The notes: a model not told the origin generated them from the letters alone. Positions 18,695 to 28,244 are shown, counted from the stretch's first letter. The stretch is DNA of 64,000 nucleotides from Okeania sp. SIO2C9 (GCF_010672455.1 NZ_JAAHGO010000033.1:1-64000), one strand, 5' to 3'. Translations and numbers: made by a program.

Positions 18695-20311
18695 TCATAA
18701 CAACCCTCCTCGCTGAATTCTCTGCTGTTGTATAGTCTCCTTCTTAGCAAAAGCAGCATCTAGTTGATCCAATAACTTCCCAATCTTTTCCTTTGCCTCC
18801 TTGCTAGTCTGAGGTTGCCTGTTTAACCACGACGTTGCCCTTCTTCGCCCCTTTTGACTTGCCACAATTAAAGCACCCCAAGCAATAGCATTAGTTTCAG
18901 CTTGATTTACCCTTAAAGCAGCATCAACTCGGTTGCGCAGACGACCAGTATCATTTTGCAGTAATTTACCAATCTCATAAGTGCTGCTCAAATTATTTTC
19001 AAACACACTTAGACTTTCTTGCCAACGACCATCAATTAAACCAGCCAAAACTTTTTGACTTGGACTTGCCCAAGAAGCGATCGCCTGAGCTTCTGTAATT
19101 TTGGCATGAAATTTAATTAAATCAAATTGAGCTTGTGCTTTTTCAGGCCATTGAGATTCATCCATTAAATTCTTTCGCAAAGGTTGAATTAAAGCAAAAG
19201 CACCAGACCATAAACCATTACGAGCTAATCTCAAGGTATCTTTATAATAGCTATCTGCAATAGGAATTTCCTCTAGAGAAATTTTCTCTAACTCAATCGG
19301 ATTAAGTATAAACTTTCGTGGCTGAATCCAATAAATATCAAAATCAGGATCTAATCCCACAGTTTGCTCAACCACTAACTCTGGATCTCCTCCTCCAGTC
19401 ATTTCCTGCCAAATGGGAGCTTGACCAGCAGCACTTTTCCATTCCAACATCGAACTCAAGTAATTTTTTTTGGGGTTGTAATTGACAATTTGTCCATAAG
19501 GAATAGTCTTATTATTTTGTAATCTTTGACCACTGACAGTAAACCAAACTCCAGCAGTGGGAACTTTGCCTTGAAAACGACGTACTGTTGTTACAGGTAA
19601 AGGTTGATTTGAGCCTTGAGGAGCAGAGGTAGACTCAATAGTAGATGAAATCACAAAAGATTCAGCAGGACCTTGGAGTGGTAAAGTATTAACTAATCGA
19701 AAATATGGTTTACTGCCTTCTCTTTGGTTAACAGATAAAACTGACTGATAGACTCGCAACTCTACTAATTCCCGACAAGGAGTTTCACAGGGTAAAGAAG
19801 CTCTTGAATCAATTTGCTTCATTACTGGCACTAATACATCTGAACCAGAATCTGCTGTTGTACTGGGAAGAGAAAAAGTTTCTCCGGTACTAAATCCTCC
19901 CTCTTTGATACTACCTTTAATTTGTTCAAGAGTTTGCAAAGATTTATTCCCGGATATATAAAATTGAGTCCACTGTGGTAATGATTGATTAAACCAGACT
20001 ATAGCATTCGGATCGGAAATTAACTTGACACTAATCCATGCTCCCATTGCCATCAAACCAGAGCCACCAAATAATAAACTTACCCCTGCCCATTCAAGCA
20101 TCCATTTTTTCCAAGGTAAGGATGTTAAAGAAAACTTTTGAGATTTAGATAATCTCCTCTTATGCCTAGATTTAGAGGCAGTAGTTATCCGGCTAATTTG
20201 TGGAGTTTTCTTAGTTCTAGGATAATCAGATTTCTGAGCTGTTTTAGCAACTGTGAGAAACTTAGCTTGATTGTCACTGGCTTTGGAGTCGTGAATCTTC
20301 TTTTTCATCAT
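18695..20311 (-). CDS. Membrane-anchored protein of unknown function in operon with GT4
   Basis: The product is 538 residues and I do not recognise the family. The first 70 residues are very basic (SKSRHKRRLSKSQK) and lead into one membrane span at about 74-98 (VSLLFGGSGLMAMGAWISV). The rest is expected outside the cytoplasmic membrane or in the lumen, and ends in helices. One CETPC pair is present near residue 176. The ATG at 20311 overlaps the stop of the upstream glycosyltransferase by 4 bp (ATGA), which implies translational coupling and a shared role, perhaps in envelope polysaccharide. That role is inference. Confidence 0.8.
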   Translation of the reverse strand: MMKKKIHDSKASDNQAKFLTVAKTAQKSDYPRTKKTPQISRITTASKSRHKRRLSKSQKFSLTSLPWKKWMLEWAGVSLLFGGSGLMAMGAWISVKLISDPNAIVWFNQSLPQWTQFYISGNKSLQTLEQIKGSIKEGGFSTGETFSLPSTTADSGSDVLVPVMKQIDSRASLPCETPCRELVELRVYQSVLSVNQREGSKPYFRLVNTLPLQGPAESFVISSTIESTSAPQGSNQPLPVTTVRRFQGKVPTAGVWFTVSGQRLQNNKTIPYGQIVNYNPKKNYLSSMLEWKSAAGQAPIWQEMTGGGDPELVVEQTVGLDPDFDIYWIQPRKFILNPIELEKISLEEIPIADSYYKDTLRLARNGLWSGAFALIQPLRKNLMDESQWPEKAQAQFDLIKFHAKITEAQAIASWASPSQKVLAGLIDGRWQESLSVFENNLSSTYEIGKLLQNDTGRLRNRVDAALRVNQAETNAIAWGALIVASQKGRRRATSWLNRQPQTSKEAKEKIGKLLDQLDAAFAKKETIQQQRIQRGGLL

Positions 20312-21516
20312 CCTAGCAATACCTGCTCATAGCGCTGACCTTGAACTTCCCAAGTATACTCCGTTTCTATGAGCGATCGCCCATTTTCTGACAAGGTTTG
20401 TCTCAACTGCCCATCCTCAAATAAGCGACTAATGGCCTCTACATACTCTGCTACTTGATTTGCTCTTAATGCTTTTAGTGGTGTATTTGCACCATCAACT
20501 GCTAGACCTTCTAAACCACGATCACTGGCCACAACAGGCGTGCCTGCTGCCATTGCTTCTAAAGTTTTATTTTTAATTCCAAAACCAGTACGCATTGGAA
20601 TCACACAAACGGTCGCTTGATGTAAATATTCTGCCATGGAAGGTACGCGACCTGTAACTTTTACTCCTGGGCGAGTTGAAAGTTCCTGCACTTCTGGCAC
20701 TGGTCTCGCCCCTACCAGAGCTAAAGTTGTATCAGGATAACGCTCTTGTACCTTGGGTAATATTTCCAAAGTCAGAAAGCGAACCGCATCAATATTAGGA
20801 AAATTATCCATAGCTCCCACAAAAATTAATTTATGTCCCCCTGGGTCGTTACTTCGATAGGGAAACTGAGTAAAATCTACCCCATTAGGAATAACAGAAA
20901 TTTGACTATTGGGGTTAAACTCTTGCAGTTGTTTACCATCTTCCTCAGTTGTTGCGACTATACAGGAAAATTTTGAACAGTAGCGTTTTTCATAACGAAG
21001 CAGTAAGGGAAGATTCAGTCTATCTCGCAATGGTTTTTCTGCTGTACCAGTTTCTAACTGTTGCTTACAAGTACCATAAACCGAACTATGGACATTAACT
21101 AGAGTTTTGAGTTGTTGTTGCCATTGAGGGCGAATATAAATTTCATTCACACAATGTTCGCAAGTAATGGCCTCACATTTACCTGCTGCGACAAACTCAT
21201 CCACCCAATTTTGCATGAGGGGCGAATATATTGAAAGAACACTTGGTGGAGTACCTTCAATCAGAAAATTACTAAAACGTCTTAGTTTTACTAATGTTCC
21301 TTTTGTTGGTTCTTGGGGGCGCGGAAATACGGCCAACTCTTCTACATAAGACCGCAATGAATCTATTTCTGAATCATTGACATCTGGAGACCGTTGTGTT
21401 AGCAAAGTAACAGAGTGTTTTTGACTCAGATATTTGAGTAGATTAAAAGTTCTAACTTGAGTACCACCCCGGCTAGGAGGATAGGGAAAAGTGGAGGAAA
21501 GCATTAGGATTTGCAT
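20308..21516 (-). CDS. Glycosyltransferase family 4 (GT-B fold)
   Basis: At 402 residues it matches retaining GT4 enzymes that transfer a sugar from a nucleotide donor in polysaccharide or glycolipid synthesis. The N-terminus has the acceptor-side loop FPYPPSRGGTQVR. Mid-protein there is ISVIPNGVDFTQF, then LIFVGAMDNFPNIDAVRFL. The donor-site segment GFGIKNKTLEAMAAGTPVVAS carries the conserved EX7E-like glutamate region. It is the first gene of a two-gene operon. Donor and acceptor cannot be read from the sequence. Confidence 0.93.
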   Translation of the reverse strand: MQILMLSSTFPYPPSRGGTQVRTFNLLKYLSQKHSVTLLTQRSPDVNDSEIDSLRSYVEELAVFPRPQEPTKGTLVKLRRFSNFLIEGTPPSVLSIYSPLMQNWVDEFVAAGKCEAITCEHCVNEIYIRPQWQQQLKTLVNVHSSVYGTCKQQLETGTAEKPLRDRLNLPLLLRYEKRYCSKFSCIVATTEEDGKQLQEFNPNSQISVIPNGVDFTQFPYRSNDPGGHKLIFVGAMDNFPNIDAVRFLTLEILPKVQERYPDTTLALVGARPVPEVQELSTRPGVKVTGRVPSMAEYLHQATVCVIPMRTGFGIKNKTLEAMAAGTPVVASDRGLEGLAVDGANTPLKALRANQVAEYVEAISRLFEDGQLRQTLSENGRSLIETEYTWEVQGQRYEQVLLG

Positions 21517-21741
21517 ACAGTTGGTAAGTTCCCCTAGATTTTTCTTTATAGACAGGTAATTTATTATATTTAATGACAGTATTATACTATTAATTTTAGT
21601 TAGGAGCCATGTAAGAATAAGTTGTACAAATTTTATCTAGGATAAACTGTGAAATATAGCTTCCATCAAAAAAACTGTTCAAGTTATTTTTACACGGCTA
21701 CTTATACTCTGAATATTTTAATTTTACAAATAGATTTTATG

Positions 21742-22716
21742 ATGGAAAAATCACAGATAGTTAAAGCATTAAAAAAACCTCATTTAGCCTTGAAAAAAGG
21801 TAAGGGTTTTTTAGTACATAATGTTGAAGATTTTATCAGGATTATTACCCAGCAACACAAACTCTCAGAAATAGTTAATCAAAAGGAAATTCGGGTATTA
21901 GGTATGAGGCGCTGCGGGAATCATGCAATTATTAACTGGATTAAAAGTCAGCAAACTGGTAAATGTCAATTCATAAATGATATCCCGAAAACAAATCCCT
22001 ATTGCTATAAGTATGAAAATCTCCGAGAAAGATTTCCACAATATAAAAAGGAAATAGAGGGTTATCGTCAACAAGCTCAGGGAAATTTTGTAAAAAAAGA
22101 CTGTTTGATTTACAGTTATGAAGATTATGTTGTGCAGCAGGTAACAAATGATTTGATATTTAATGTCAAACATGACTTATATTTTGGAAAAAGTGCTATT
22201 AGGTATGATGTAATTATTATTAGAGATCTTTTTAACCTTTTGGCAAGTAGATTACAGAGGCATAAAAAGTTTTTAGAAGACCCCAATCATCAAGAAAACT
22301 ATTTATCTGTTTCTCGAAGAAACTATTTATTAGCAAGGTATTCCAATAAAACAATAGTTGATTTATGGATTGATTATGCCAAAGAATATTTAGGAGAAAC
22401 AAATTATCTCAAGCACAACAAAGTTTGTGTAAATTATAATCAATGGTTTGCTGATGTTGAATATCGGCGAAACATTGCTGATAAACTGCAAATAGAATTT
22501 TCTGATGCAGGAATAGACCGGGTAACAAGTTTTGGTGGTGGTAGTTCATTTGAAGGAAAACAATTTAAGAGCAAAGCAACATCAATGGATGTCTTAAACC
22601 GATGGCAAAAAGTAGCCGATGACCCTAAATACAAGAAGTTTTTTAGCAAGGAAATCTCTGAATATTCAGAGCGAATATTTGGTCATATTCCTGGTACAGA
22701 ATCTTTAATTAATTAA
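21742..22716 (+). CDS. Sulfotransferase-like P-loop protein, paralogue 1
   Basis: The start is chosen at ATG 21742 (or 21739) because MEKSQIVKALKKPHLA aligns with the start of the next gene; an in-frame GTG at 21649 would add 31 unrelated residues. The 324-residue protein has a phosphate-binding-type loop near the N-terminus (LGMRRCGNHAIINW, about 53-66) and a later IIIRDLFNLLASR segment. These resemble the 5'- and 3'-phosphosulfate binding regions of sulfotransferases. I infer a sulfotransferase-like enzyme acting on a surface glycan, consistent with the flanking glycosyltransferases. The last 110 codons are almost identical to those of the next gene. Confidence 0.7.
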   Translation: MEKSQIVKALKKPHLALKKGKGFLVHNVEDFIRIITQQHKLSEIVNQKEIRVLGMRRCGNHAIINWIKSQQTGKCQFINDIPKTNPYCYKYENLRERFPQYKKEIEGYRQQAQGNFVKKDCLIYSYEDYVVQQVTNDLIFNVKHDLYFGKSAIRYDVIIIRDLFNLLASRLQRHKKFLEDPNHQENYLSVSRRNYLLARYSNKTIVDLWIDYAKEYLGETNYLKHNKVCVNYNQWFADVEYRRNIADKLQIEFSDAGIDRVTSFGGGSSFEGKQFKSKATSMDVLNRWQKVADDPKYKKFFSKEISEYSERIFGHIPGTESLIN

Positions 22717-22757
22717 GTAATAACGTTGTTCTTATAACTCTTAGGATTATAGATATT

Positions 22758-23690
22758 ATGGTGCAAAAATCACTGATAGTTAAAGCATTAAAAAAACCTC
22801 ATTTAGCCTGGAAGAAAGGCAAGGATTTTTTAGTACATAATGTTGAAGATTTTATCAGACTTATTACCCAGCAACACAAACTTTCAGAAATAGTTAATCG
22901 AAAGGAAATTCGAGTGGCAGGTATGAAGCGCACTGGTAATCATGCCATTATTAACTGGGTTAAAAGTCAACAGAATGGTAATGTAGGATTTATTAATAAT
23001 GTTGTAGCTAATCAAAACCCCTATCGGTACAAGTATGAAAATCTACGAGATAAATTTCCAAAAAATAAATGGGCAATAGAAAATAACCGTAAACAAGCTA
23101 GGGGAAATTTGATTAAAAGAGATTGTTTGATTTACAGCTATGAAGATTTTCCCTTGGAGCAGATAGCAAGTGATAAATTTGAACGTAACCACGATCTATA
23201 CTTAGGAAAAAGTGCTACTAGGTACGATTTACTTATTATTAGAGATCCTTTTAATCTGTTTGCAAGTAGACTAAAGATATCTTCTAAGGCGACACATTTT
23301 TTATCAGTAAATTCTCCGAATAAAACTATGATTGATTTATGGATTGATTATGCCAAAGAATATTTAGGAGAAACAAATTATCTCAAGCACAACAAAATTT
23401 GTATAAATTATAATCAATGGTTTGCTGATGTTGAATATCGGCGAAACATTGCTGATAAACTGCAAATAGAATTTTCTGATGCAGGAATAGACCGGGTAAC
23501 GAGTTTTGGTGGAGGTAGCTCGTTTGAAGGAAAACAATTTAATAACAAAGCAACATCAATGGATGTCTTAAACCGATGGCGAAAAGTAGCCGATAATCCT
23601 CAATACAAGAAGTTTTTCAATCGGGAAGTATTGGAGTATTCAGAGCGAATATTTGGTCATATTCCCGGCACAGAATCTTTAATTAATTAA
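22758..23690 (+). CDS. Sulfotransferase-like P-loop protein, paralogue 2
   Basis: This 310-residue tandem copy of the preceding gene starts 41 bp after it. It has the corresponding GMKRTGNHAIINW loop and IIRDPFNLFASR motif; the latter, with Pro, is closer to the family consensus than paralogue 1. It lacks the roughly 15-residue stretch that paralogue 1 carries around residues 183-198. The two genes diverge in the first two thirds but match almost base for base from about 23321 to the stop, which suggests gene conversion. Function is inferred as for paralogue 1. Confidence 0.7.
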   Translation: MVQKSLIVKALKKPHLAWKKGKDFLVHNVEDFIRLITQQHKLSEIVNRKEIRVAGMKRTGNHAIINWVKSQQNGNVGFINNVVANQNPYRYKYENLRDKFPKNKWAIENNRKQARGNLIKRDCLIYSYEDFPLEQIASDKFERNHDLYLGKSATRYDLLIIRDPFNLFASRLKISSKATHFLSVNSPNKTMIDLWIDYAKEYLGETNYLKHNKICINYNQWFADVEYRRNIADKLQIEFSDAGIDRVTSFGGGSSFEGKQFNNKATSMDVLNRWRKVADNPQYKKFFNREVLEYSERIFGHIPGTESLIN

Positions 23691-23780
23691 GTAAAAATCA
23701 GCAAAAATTTTACCATTAGTTATCATTCAAGAGCGGGTTAATTATCTATTAAAATTATTTCATCAAATATGTAATTTATT

Positions 23781-24770
23781 ATGACAAAAGTTAGCGTTTG
23801 TATTCCCACTTATAACCGAGCGAATTTACTGCCTTATGCAGTAAATAGTGTTTTGAATCAAACTTATGATAATTTTGAATTAATCATAACTGATGATGGT
23901 TCAAAAGATAACACTGCTGAAGTAGTTAGTCAGTGGAATGATTCCAGAATTCACTATATTCAGCATCCTCAAAATATTGGACGCAGTAAAAATATGCGTT
24001 CTGGTTTTGATGCTGCTACAGGGGATTATTTCATCAAATTTGATGATGATGATGCCTTGACTCCAGAGTTTTTAGAGAAAACTGTGGCAGTATTAGATGA
24101 GATGCAAAATGTAGATTTTGTCTGTACAAGTCATTGGGTTATTAATGAAAAAAGTGAACGGGAGGAAGTTGCCACGAAAGAGAATGCAGCTAAGTGGGGA
24201 AAGAATAAGTTGGAGCAAGGAATTATCCCTAACTTACTTAAAGAAACATTTCAATACCAAAGTTTGCAGGTGGGTTCAACTTTGTTTCGTCGTTCTTGCC
24301 TACAAGAAGTTGATTATATGCGGCCTGAAGCAGATGGATGTGAAGATTTTGATTTGCTAGTCAGATTAGCAGTAATCGGAAAAGTTGGATATTTTATTCC
24401 AGAATATCTCATGGAATATCGTTTTCATAATCGTCAAACCAGTTTAAAACAAGATATTCACTTTTTATCTGCTAAAACTTTCTGTATTAATAGTTATAAA
24501 TTTGACGATCAGAAATTGGAAAAATCACGTTTATTTAAGTTAGCAGATACGAAACAGAATCTAGGAATTAGATTAATTGAAAAGGGTGAAAGTATTAAAG
24601 GGAGAGAATTATTACAAGAATCAAGCCAAATACTTGGAACTTCATTCAAGACTAAATTTGCTTTAGTATTATCTTACCTACCCCTAAATTTACGACAATT
24701 TGCTTTGCAAAGTTTTAGGAAAATTCGTCCTCAAGACTATGCCGATCGAGTTAGAAAAGCAACTACTTAA
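23781..24770 (+). CDS. Glycosyltransferase family 2 (GT-A fold)
   Basis: The 329-residue protein begins with the typical VSVCIPTYNRANLLPYAVNS. The nucleotide-sugar region is IITDDGSKDNT and the metal-binding DXD site lies in KFDDDDALTP (about 92-101). The catalytic-base region EDFDLLVRLA follows near residue 190. It transfers a sugar in an inverting reaction, at the cytoplasmic face, in polysaccharide or glycoprotein assembly. It follows the two sulfotransferase-like genes on the same strand after a 90-bp gap, so a shared transcript is plausible. Confidence 0.92.
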   Translation: MTKVSVCIPTYNRANLLPYAVNSVLNQTYDNFELIITDDGSKDNTAEVVSQWNDSRIHYIQHPQNIGRSKNMRSGFDAATGDYFIKFDDDDALTPEFLEKTVAVLDEMQNVDFVCTSHWVINEKSEREEVATKENAAKWGKNKLEQGIIPNLLKETFQYQSLQVGSTLFRRSCLQEVDYMRPEADGCEDFDLLVRLAVIGKVGYFIPEYLMEYRFHNRQTSLKQDIHFLSAKTFCINSYKFDDQKLEKSRLFKLADTKQNLGIRLIEKGESIKGRELLQESSQILGTSFKTKFALVLSYLPLNLRQFALQSFRKIRPQDYADRVRKATT

Positions 24771-25008
24771 GTTGGAAATAACTAGGTATAATTTTTTAGC
24801 GGCGTTGGTAAATAGAAAGATGAACTGAGTAATTTACTCATAGGATGGGTAGGGCAAAATGGAATATGTAGATAGTGCTGGAGCTAAAGTTAGCCTATGC
24901 AATGTCCAGAGTGTGCTAGTAAACATATCCGCAAAAATTGTCATCGAGGAGAGAAGCAAAATTATCTATTGTTTAAATGTGGTCGCCAGTTTATAGAACC
25001 CATTTGAT

Positions 25009-25781
25009 GGTGTTGCACAATATAGAATGATATTCTAGAATTTTATTGAGAGATGGATTGTCCTTATTGTCAAAGCCATAAAGTAGTGAAAAATGGTCAT
25101 CGTCAGGGAAAACAGAGTTATCTTTGCCGTGACTGTGGCCGTCAATTTCGAGATAGCCCCTGTCCTGCGGGTTATAGTTCTGATGTTAAAGAGCTTTGTG
25201 TAAAAATGTCCCTTAATGGCATGGGATTCCGAGCCATTGAGAGAGTGAGTGGTATTTCCCATAATACGGTCCTTAATTGGGTACGACTTGCACAAGCACA
25301 GATTTGTGATGATAACTATGAAATTCCTGAGACTGCTCAAATTGATGAACTGCAAACTTTAGAAAGCTCAAAAAAAACAAAATTTGGGTCTGGACAGTTG
25401 TAAATAGCCAAATGCCAGGAATTTTAAAGTTTGTGATAGGCGATCGCTGCGCCGCTACCTTTACAGTATTATGGCAGATGATTCACGGTTGGGCTTGTTT
25501 TCTCTATATTACAGATGGTTACAAGGTGTATCCTTGCTTAATTGATGATTGCGTTCGCGTTAGCGGTGCGGAGCACTATCACCTAGTAAGCAAAACAGCA
25601 ATGACCAGAGTAGAAGGAGAAAACTGCCGTCTGAGACACTATCTAGCTAGGTTACATCGCAAAACCTTGTGCTACTCCAAGTCCATTGATATGTTGTACA
25701 GATCAATTCACTTGTTGATCTATTATTTGAAACATCAACAAATTCCTCAATTCTCCTAATCATTCGTCACTGTGCAACGCC
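25009..25781 (+). mobile_element. IS1-family element A (innermost, near-intact)
   Basis: This 773-bp element has ends GGTGTTGCACA and TGTGCAACGCC and an 8-bp target duplication CATTTGAT (25001-25008 and 25782-25789). It is inserted in the MITE at 24996-25997. It encodes a frameshifted transposase (25053-25759). The intact frames and clean duplications suggest the most recent of the three nested insertions. Confidence 0.92.
25053..25759 (+). CDS. IS1-family transposase InsA/InsB', joined by -1 frameshift
   Basis: The first frame (25053-25403) has an InsA-type zinc finger (CPYC...CRDCGRQF) and a helix-turn-helix (GMGFRAIERVSGISHNTVLNWV). The second frame, shifted by -1, ends at 25759. Slippage would occur on the run of eight A at 25370-25377 and gives AQIDELQT then KNKIWVWTVV, the normal IS1 order. 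Catalytic residues can be followed as Asp in IDEL, Asp in YITDGYK and Glu in RVEGEN, then the IS1 signature HYLARLHRKTL. A GC-rich segment at about 25551-25577 adds nine extra in-frame codons (VRVSGAEHY) between the last Asp and Glu. Whether that inactivates the enzyme is unknown. Confidence 0.85.
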
Positions 25782-27065
25782 CATTTGATAGCTATATAAT
25801 TATGGTAGCCAAGTCTTTTCGCGCATCAATGAGTGAGGAAAAATCTGAAAAGGAGTGTTGAATTTTTTGTATTATTTCTCCCCACATCTTCCCTCTTCCC
25901 TCTTCCCTCTTCCCTCTTCCCTCTTCCCTCCTGTCTCCAGTATAGCTGTCTCCTAGCTAGAAAAATTTAATATTTATGAAGATACGCTTAGGGGTTCTAT
26001 AGAAGTCTATAACAAACCTGGATATAGCCTGGATACCAAAGCTTTATGAAGAGAAATGTATGTCAATGGTATGGGGTTCCAGGGGATTAGCTGAGTTACT
26101 GGGGTTGCCCATAGCACAATTATTAATTGGGTCAGACAGGTAGGAAAACTTTTACCTGATACTTATGACTCAGAAGTAATCCCAGAAGTTGGAGAATTGG
26201 ATGAGTTACAAACTTTTGTCTCAAAAAAAAATCAAGTTTGGATTTGGACAGTGATAGACCACTTTCGGCCAGGGATTGTCGGTTGGGTCATCGGAAACCG
26301 TAGTGCTGAAACTTTTTATTTGGCTCTGGCAAGCGATTGCTAACGCAAAACTCCGCTAACGCTTGTTAACAATGCTATTTCTGGGTCAGTGATGGGAATC
26401 CTGTTTATAAAGTCTTGATTCCTGAGCAAGACCAAATTATCAGTAAAACCTACATGAGAAGGGTGAAAGGAGAAAATACTCGTTTACGGCACTAACCCTG
26501 CTCGACTGCACCAGAAAACATTGTGCTACTCCTTGATCTGTAGAGATGCTGAAGCATTCCATAAGACTTTTAATTCATTATTTCAAGTTTGGAGATGTAA
26601 CTGTTCGTGCCTGATTTGTCTTTGAATTTACCAACGCCTTTTTAGCGATCGCCACTCGATCAATTTTCCTACAAGATGATGATTACTCAATATTGGCTTG
26701 GCAATGATACAGGCCATTTTTTAGCCCAAGTCCTGTTATATCAAATCCGGTTGAATACTTATCATATATTTGGGGGTGGGGAGTAGGGGAGTAGGGGAGT
26801 TTCGACTTAGTTAACAATTTGCGCAATTTATCGACATAATACGCTAGTTCTCACAGGCAAGTAGTAACGAGGGTGACGCTTTGTATCTTCTGCACTAATC
26901 CCTGCTATTCGCATTTCTAGCAGTCTATCTATATAGACGTAGACCTTTCCAGAAATACCGCTCCCTACTAGGAACGGCGTAGTAAAGGTTTGAGAACTTT
27001 TTTAGTTATATTAATTGACAAAGACTTAAATGTAAGTATAGAGTATAGAGATGCGGTTGGCTTGA

Positions 27066-27190
27066 CCGTTAATACCTGTGGATGAGTAACCGCCGACGGC
27101 CTTAGGGACGTTGCATGCAACGTCCGTACAGCAGGAAGTAAACATCAATTTGTCACGTTATGTGACGCTTTGTATCAGTTTTATGAAGCA
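27066..27190 (+). repeat. Interspersed repeat with perfect palindrome, copy 2
   Basis: It matches 1-125 and carries the same palindrome centred on TTGCATGCAA (27113-27124 region) and the same CACGTTATGTG inverted repeat. In this copy GCAGGAAGTAAA follows the palindrome, while in copy 1 GCAGG precedes it. Confidence 0.88.
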
Positions 27191-27221
27191 GATTGAACTA
27201 ATTATACAATTATAAACATAT

Positions 27222-27333
27222 GGCGTTGCTGAATCAAGGGATGAATCCTTTTGGAACAGGTACATTTGATCTTTAATACTTCTAACTTCTTTTTTCTCCA
27301 AGACTACAATTCATCCCACAAATATGCAACGCC
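27222..27333. mobile_element. 112-bp IS1-type MITE
   Basis: The inverted ends GGCGTTGC and GCAACGCC are flanked by the direct repeat AACATAT (27215-27221 and 27334-27340). It has no coding capacity. Its ends match the IS1-family elements at 24801 and 25009, whose transposase could move it. Confidence 0.85.
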
Positions 27334-27486
27334 AACATATATTAGACTTGTCGCTTTATAAACTAAAAAATTGTAGAAACCCCCGCTATGTAAAGCTTGT
27401 AGTTATTTATCGATCAAAAGAATCGAAATAATTACCCTGTCTAGGTTTTGGAGATTTTTTCTATCTATTTAGCGACAACTCTATTA

Positions 27487-27624
27487 GAGTTGTTGGGAAA
27501 TAAAAATTCAAAAGCCTCAAAAGCTTACTATATAAGATTTTCTGCATTGAAGGCTTAAAAAACACTATAAACTTTGACTAATAAGGGTTTTAGCCATTTT
27601 TTTTAGCTTAATTCCCAACAACTC
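27487..27624. mobile_element. 138-bp MITE with TA target (Tc1/mariner-IS630-like), copy 1
   Basis: The ends are GAGTTGTTGGGAA and TTCCCAACAACTC, flanked by TA on each side. It is homologous, in reverse orientation, to 31635-31770. The TA target and long perfect ends suggest an IS630/Tc1-mariner type mover; no such transposase is in the window. Confidence 0.88.
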
Positions 27625-27648
27625 TATTATATAACCGGATTCTATAAT

Positions 27649-27750
27649 TACAGCGGTTTTCATATTGATAAACCACATCCTTACAATCAAAACCCTGTAG
27701 GGAAGTTCCAGAAGTCCTTACTGTGGTATACTTAAATGAAAAGCGCTGTA
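27649..27750. mobile_element. 102-bp MITE with ACAGCGGTTTTCAT-type ends, copy 1
   Basis: The inverted ends TACAGCGGTTTTCAT and ATGAAAAGCGCTGTA begin and end with TA. A relative with the same type of ends lies at 63446-63564. It is noncoding. Confidence 0.8.
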
Positions 27751-28244
27751 AACCCGCCACAGAAAAGATAAATATCAATGTATAGCAGTCGAAGGAAAGC
27801 TTAGGAAAGATCAAAAGCTTAAAACTCAGGCAACATAAGATTTTTCCTTCTTCCTTCTTCCTTGTGCTATATTATATCATGTCCGAAGGCAATCGTTTGT
27901 GTAAACCCAAGCATGAATATATGAGTAAATTTAAGTTTTTTCTTGCTCTTAACTTTAGCCTTCCTGCCTCTTCCCTCTTCCTTCTTCCCTCTTCCTTCTT
28001 CCTTACCTTAGCTATACAATACAATACCGATGCTACCGGACATGATATTAGTCATAGCAATATAGTCAAAAGTTACTCTTCGTCCCTTTAACAGATGTTC
28101 AAAACGGTGATTTAAATTCTCCGTAAATTTAACAATTATATTAGGAGGCAGTGCCTATTGTGATGAGCAACTTTTGACTGAATTTTTGACGCAGGCTAAC
28201 TGCCTGCGCTATGTTACGCGACTGATACTCGGATTAAACTCATC

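Larger units (their letters stand above)
24996..25997. mobile_element. GAACCC-family MITE, copy 2, itself split by an IS1 element
   Basis: The MITE has the same GAACCC/GGGTTC ends as the copy at 13022-13221 and is flanked by TATA (24992-24995 and 25998-26001). Deleting it restores the transposase frame of element B precisely (CAG TTT ATA GAA GTC). Element A (25009-25781) sits 13 bp inside its left end. Without that, the MITE is about 221 bp, longer than copy 1 because of an expanded CTTCCCT heptamer tract (about 25886-25930). Confidence 0.9.
24897..26614 (+). pseudogene. Broken IS1-type transposase of element B
   Basis: The zinc-finger start (MQCPECASKHIRKNCHRG) runs to RQFI at 24995. It continues in frame after the MITE (25998 on) as EVYNKPGYSLDTKAL, MYVNGMGFRGI and INWVRQ. 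The DDE domain follows as GELDELQTFVSKKN and VWIWTVIDHFRPG, then decays with frameshifts and a GC-rich insertion near 26325-26365 (GCGATTGCTAACGC...). The end MLKHSIRLLIHYFK is readable to TGA 26612. The gene cannot make transposase. Confidence 0.85.
24801..26638 (+). mobile_element. IS1-family element B (outer element of a three-level nest)
   Basis: The ends GGCGTTGGTAAAT and ATTTACCAACGCC are inverted repeats, flanked by the 8-bp target duplication TTTTTAGC (24793-24800 and 26639-26646). The element is interrupted by the MITE at 24996-25997. With that removed it is about 830 bp, the size expected for IS1. It lies directly after the GT2 gene. Confidence 0.88.
26647..28244. repeat. 1.6 kb repeat-rich spacer
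   Basis: No gene was recognised. From left to right: a short shared motif TTATATCAAATCCGGT (about 26737, also at 17905); the palindrome-bearing repeat copy 2 at 27066-27190; and three MITEs at 27222-27333, 27487-27624 and 27649-27750. After those comes a CTTCCTT/CTTCCCT heptamer-like tract (about 27845-27862 and 27970-28005). Confidence 0.7.

Noticed and set aside
27864-28091. 75-codon frame near heptamer tract
   Set aside because: Mostly the CTTCCCT-type tract read as Ser/Leu/Pro; no gene-like features.
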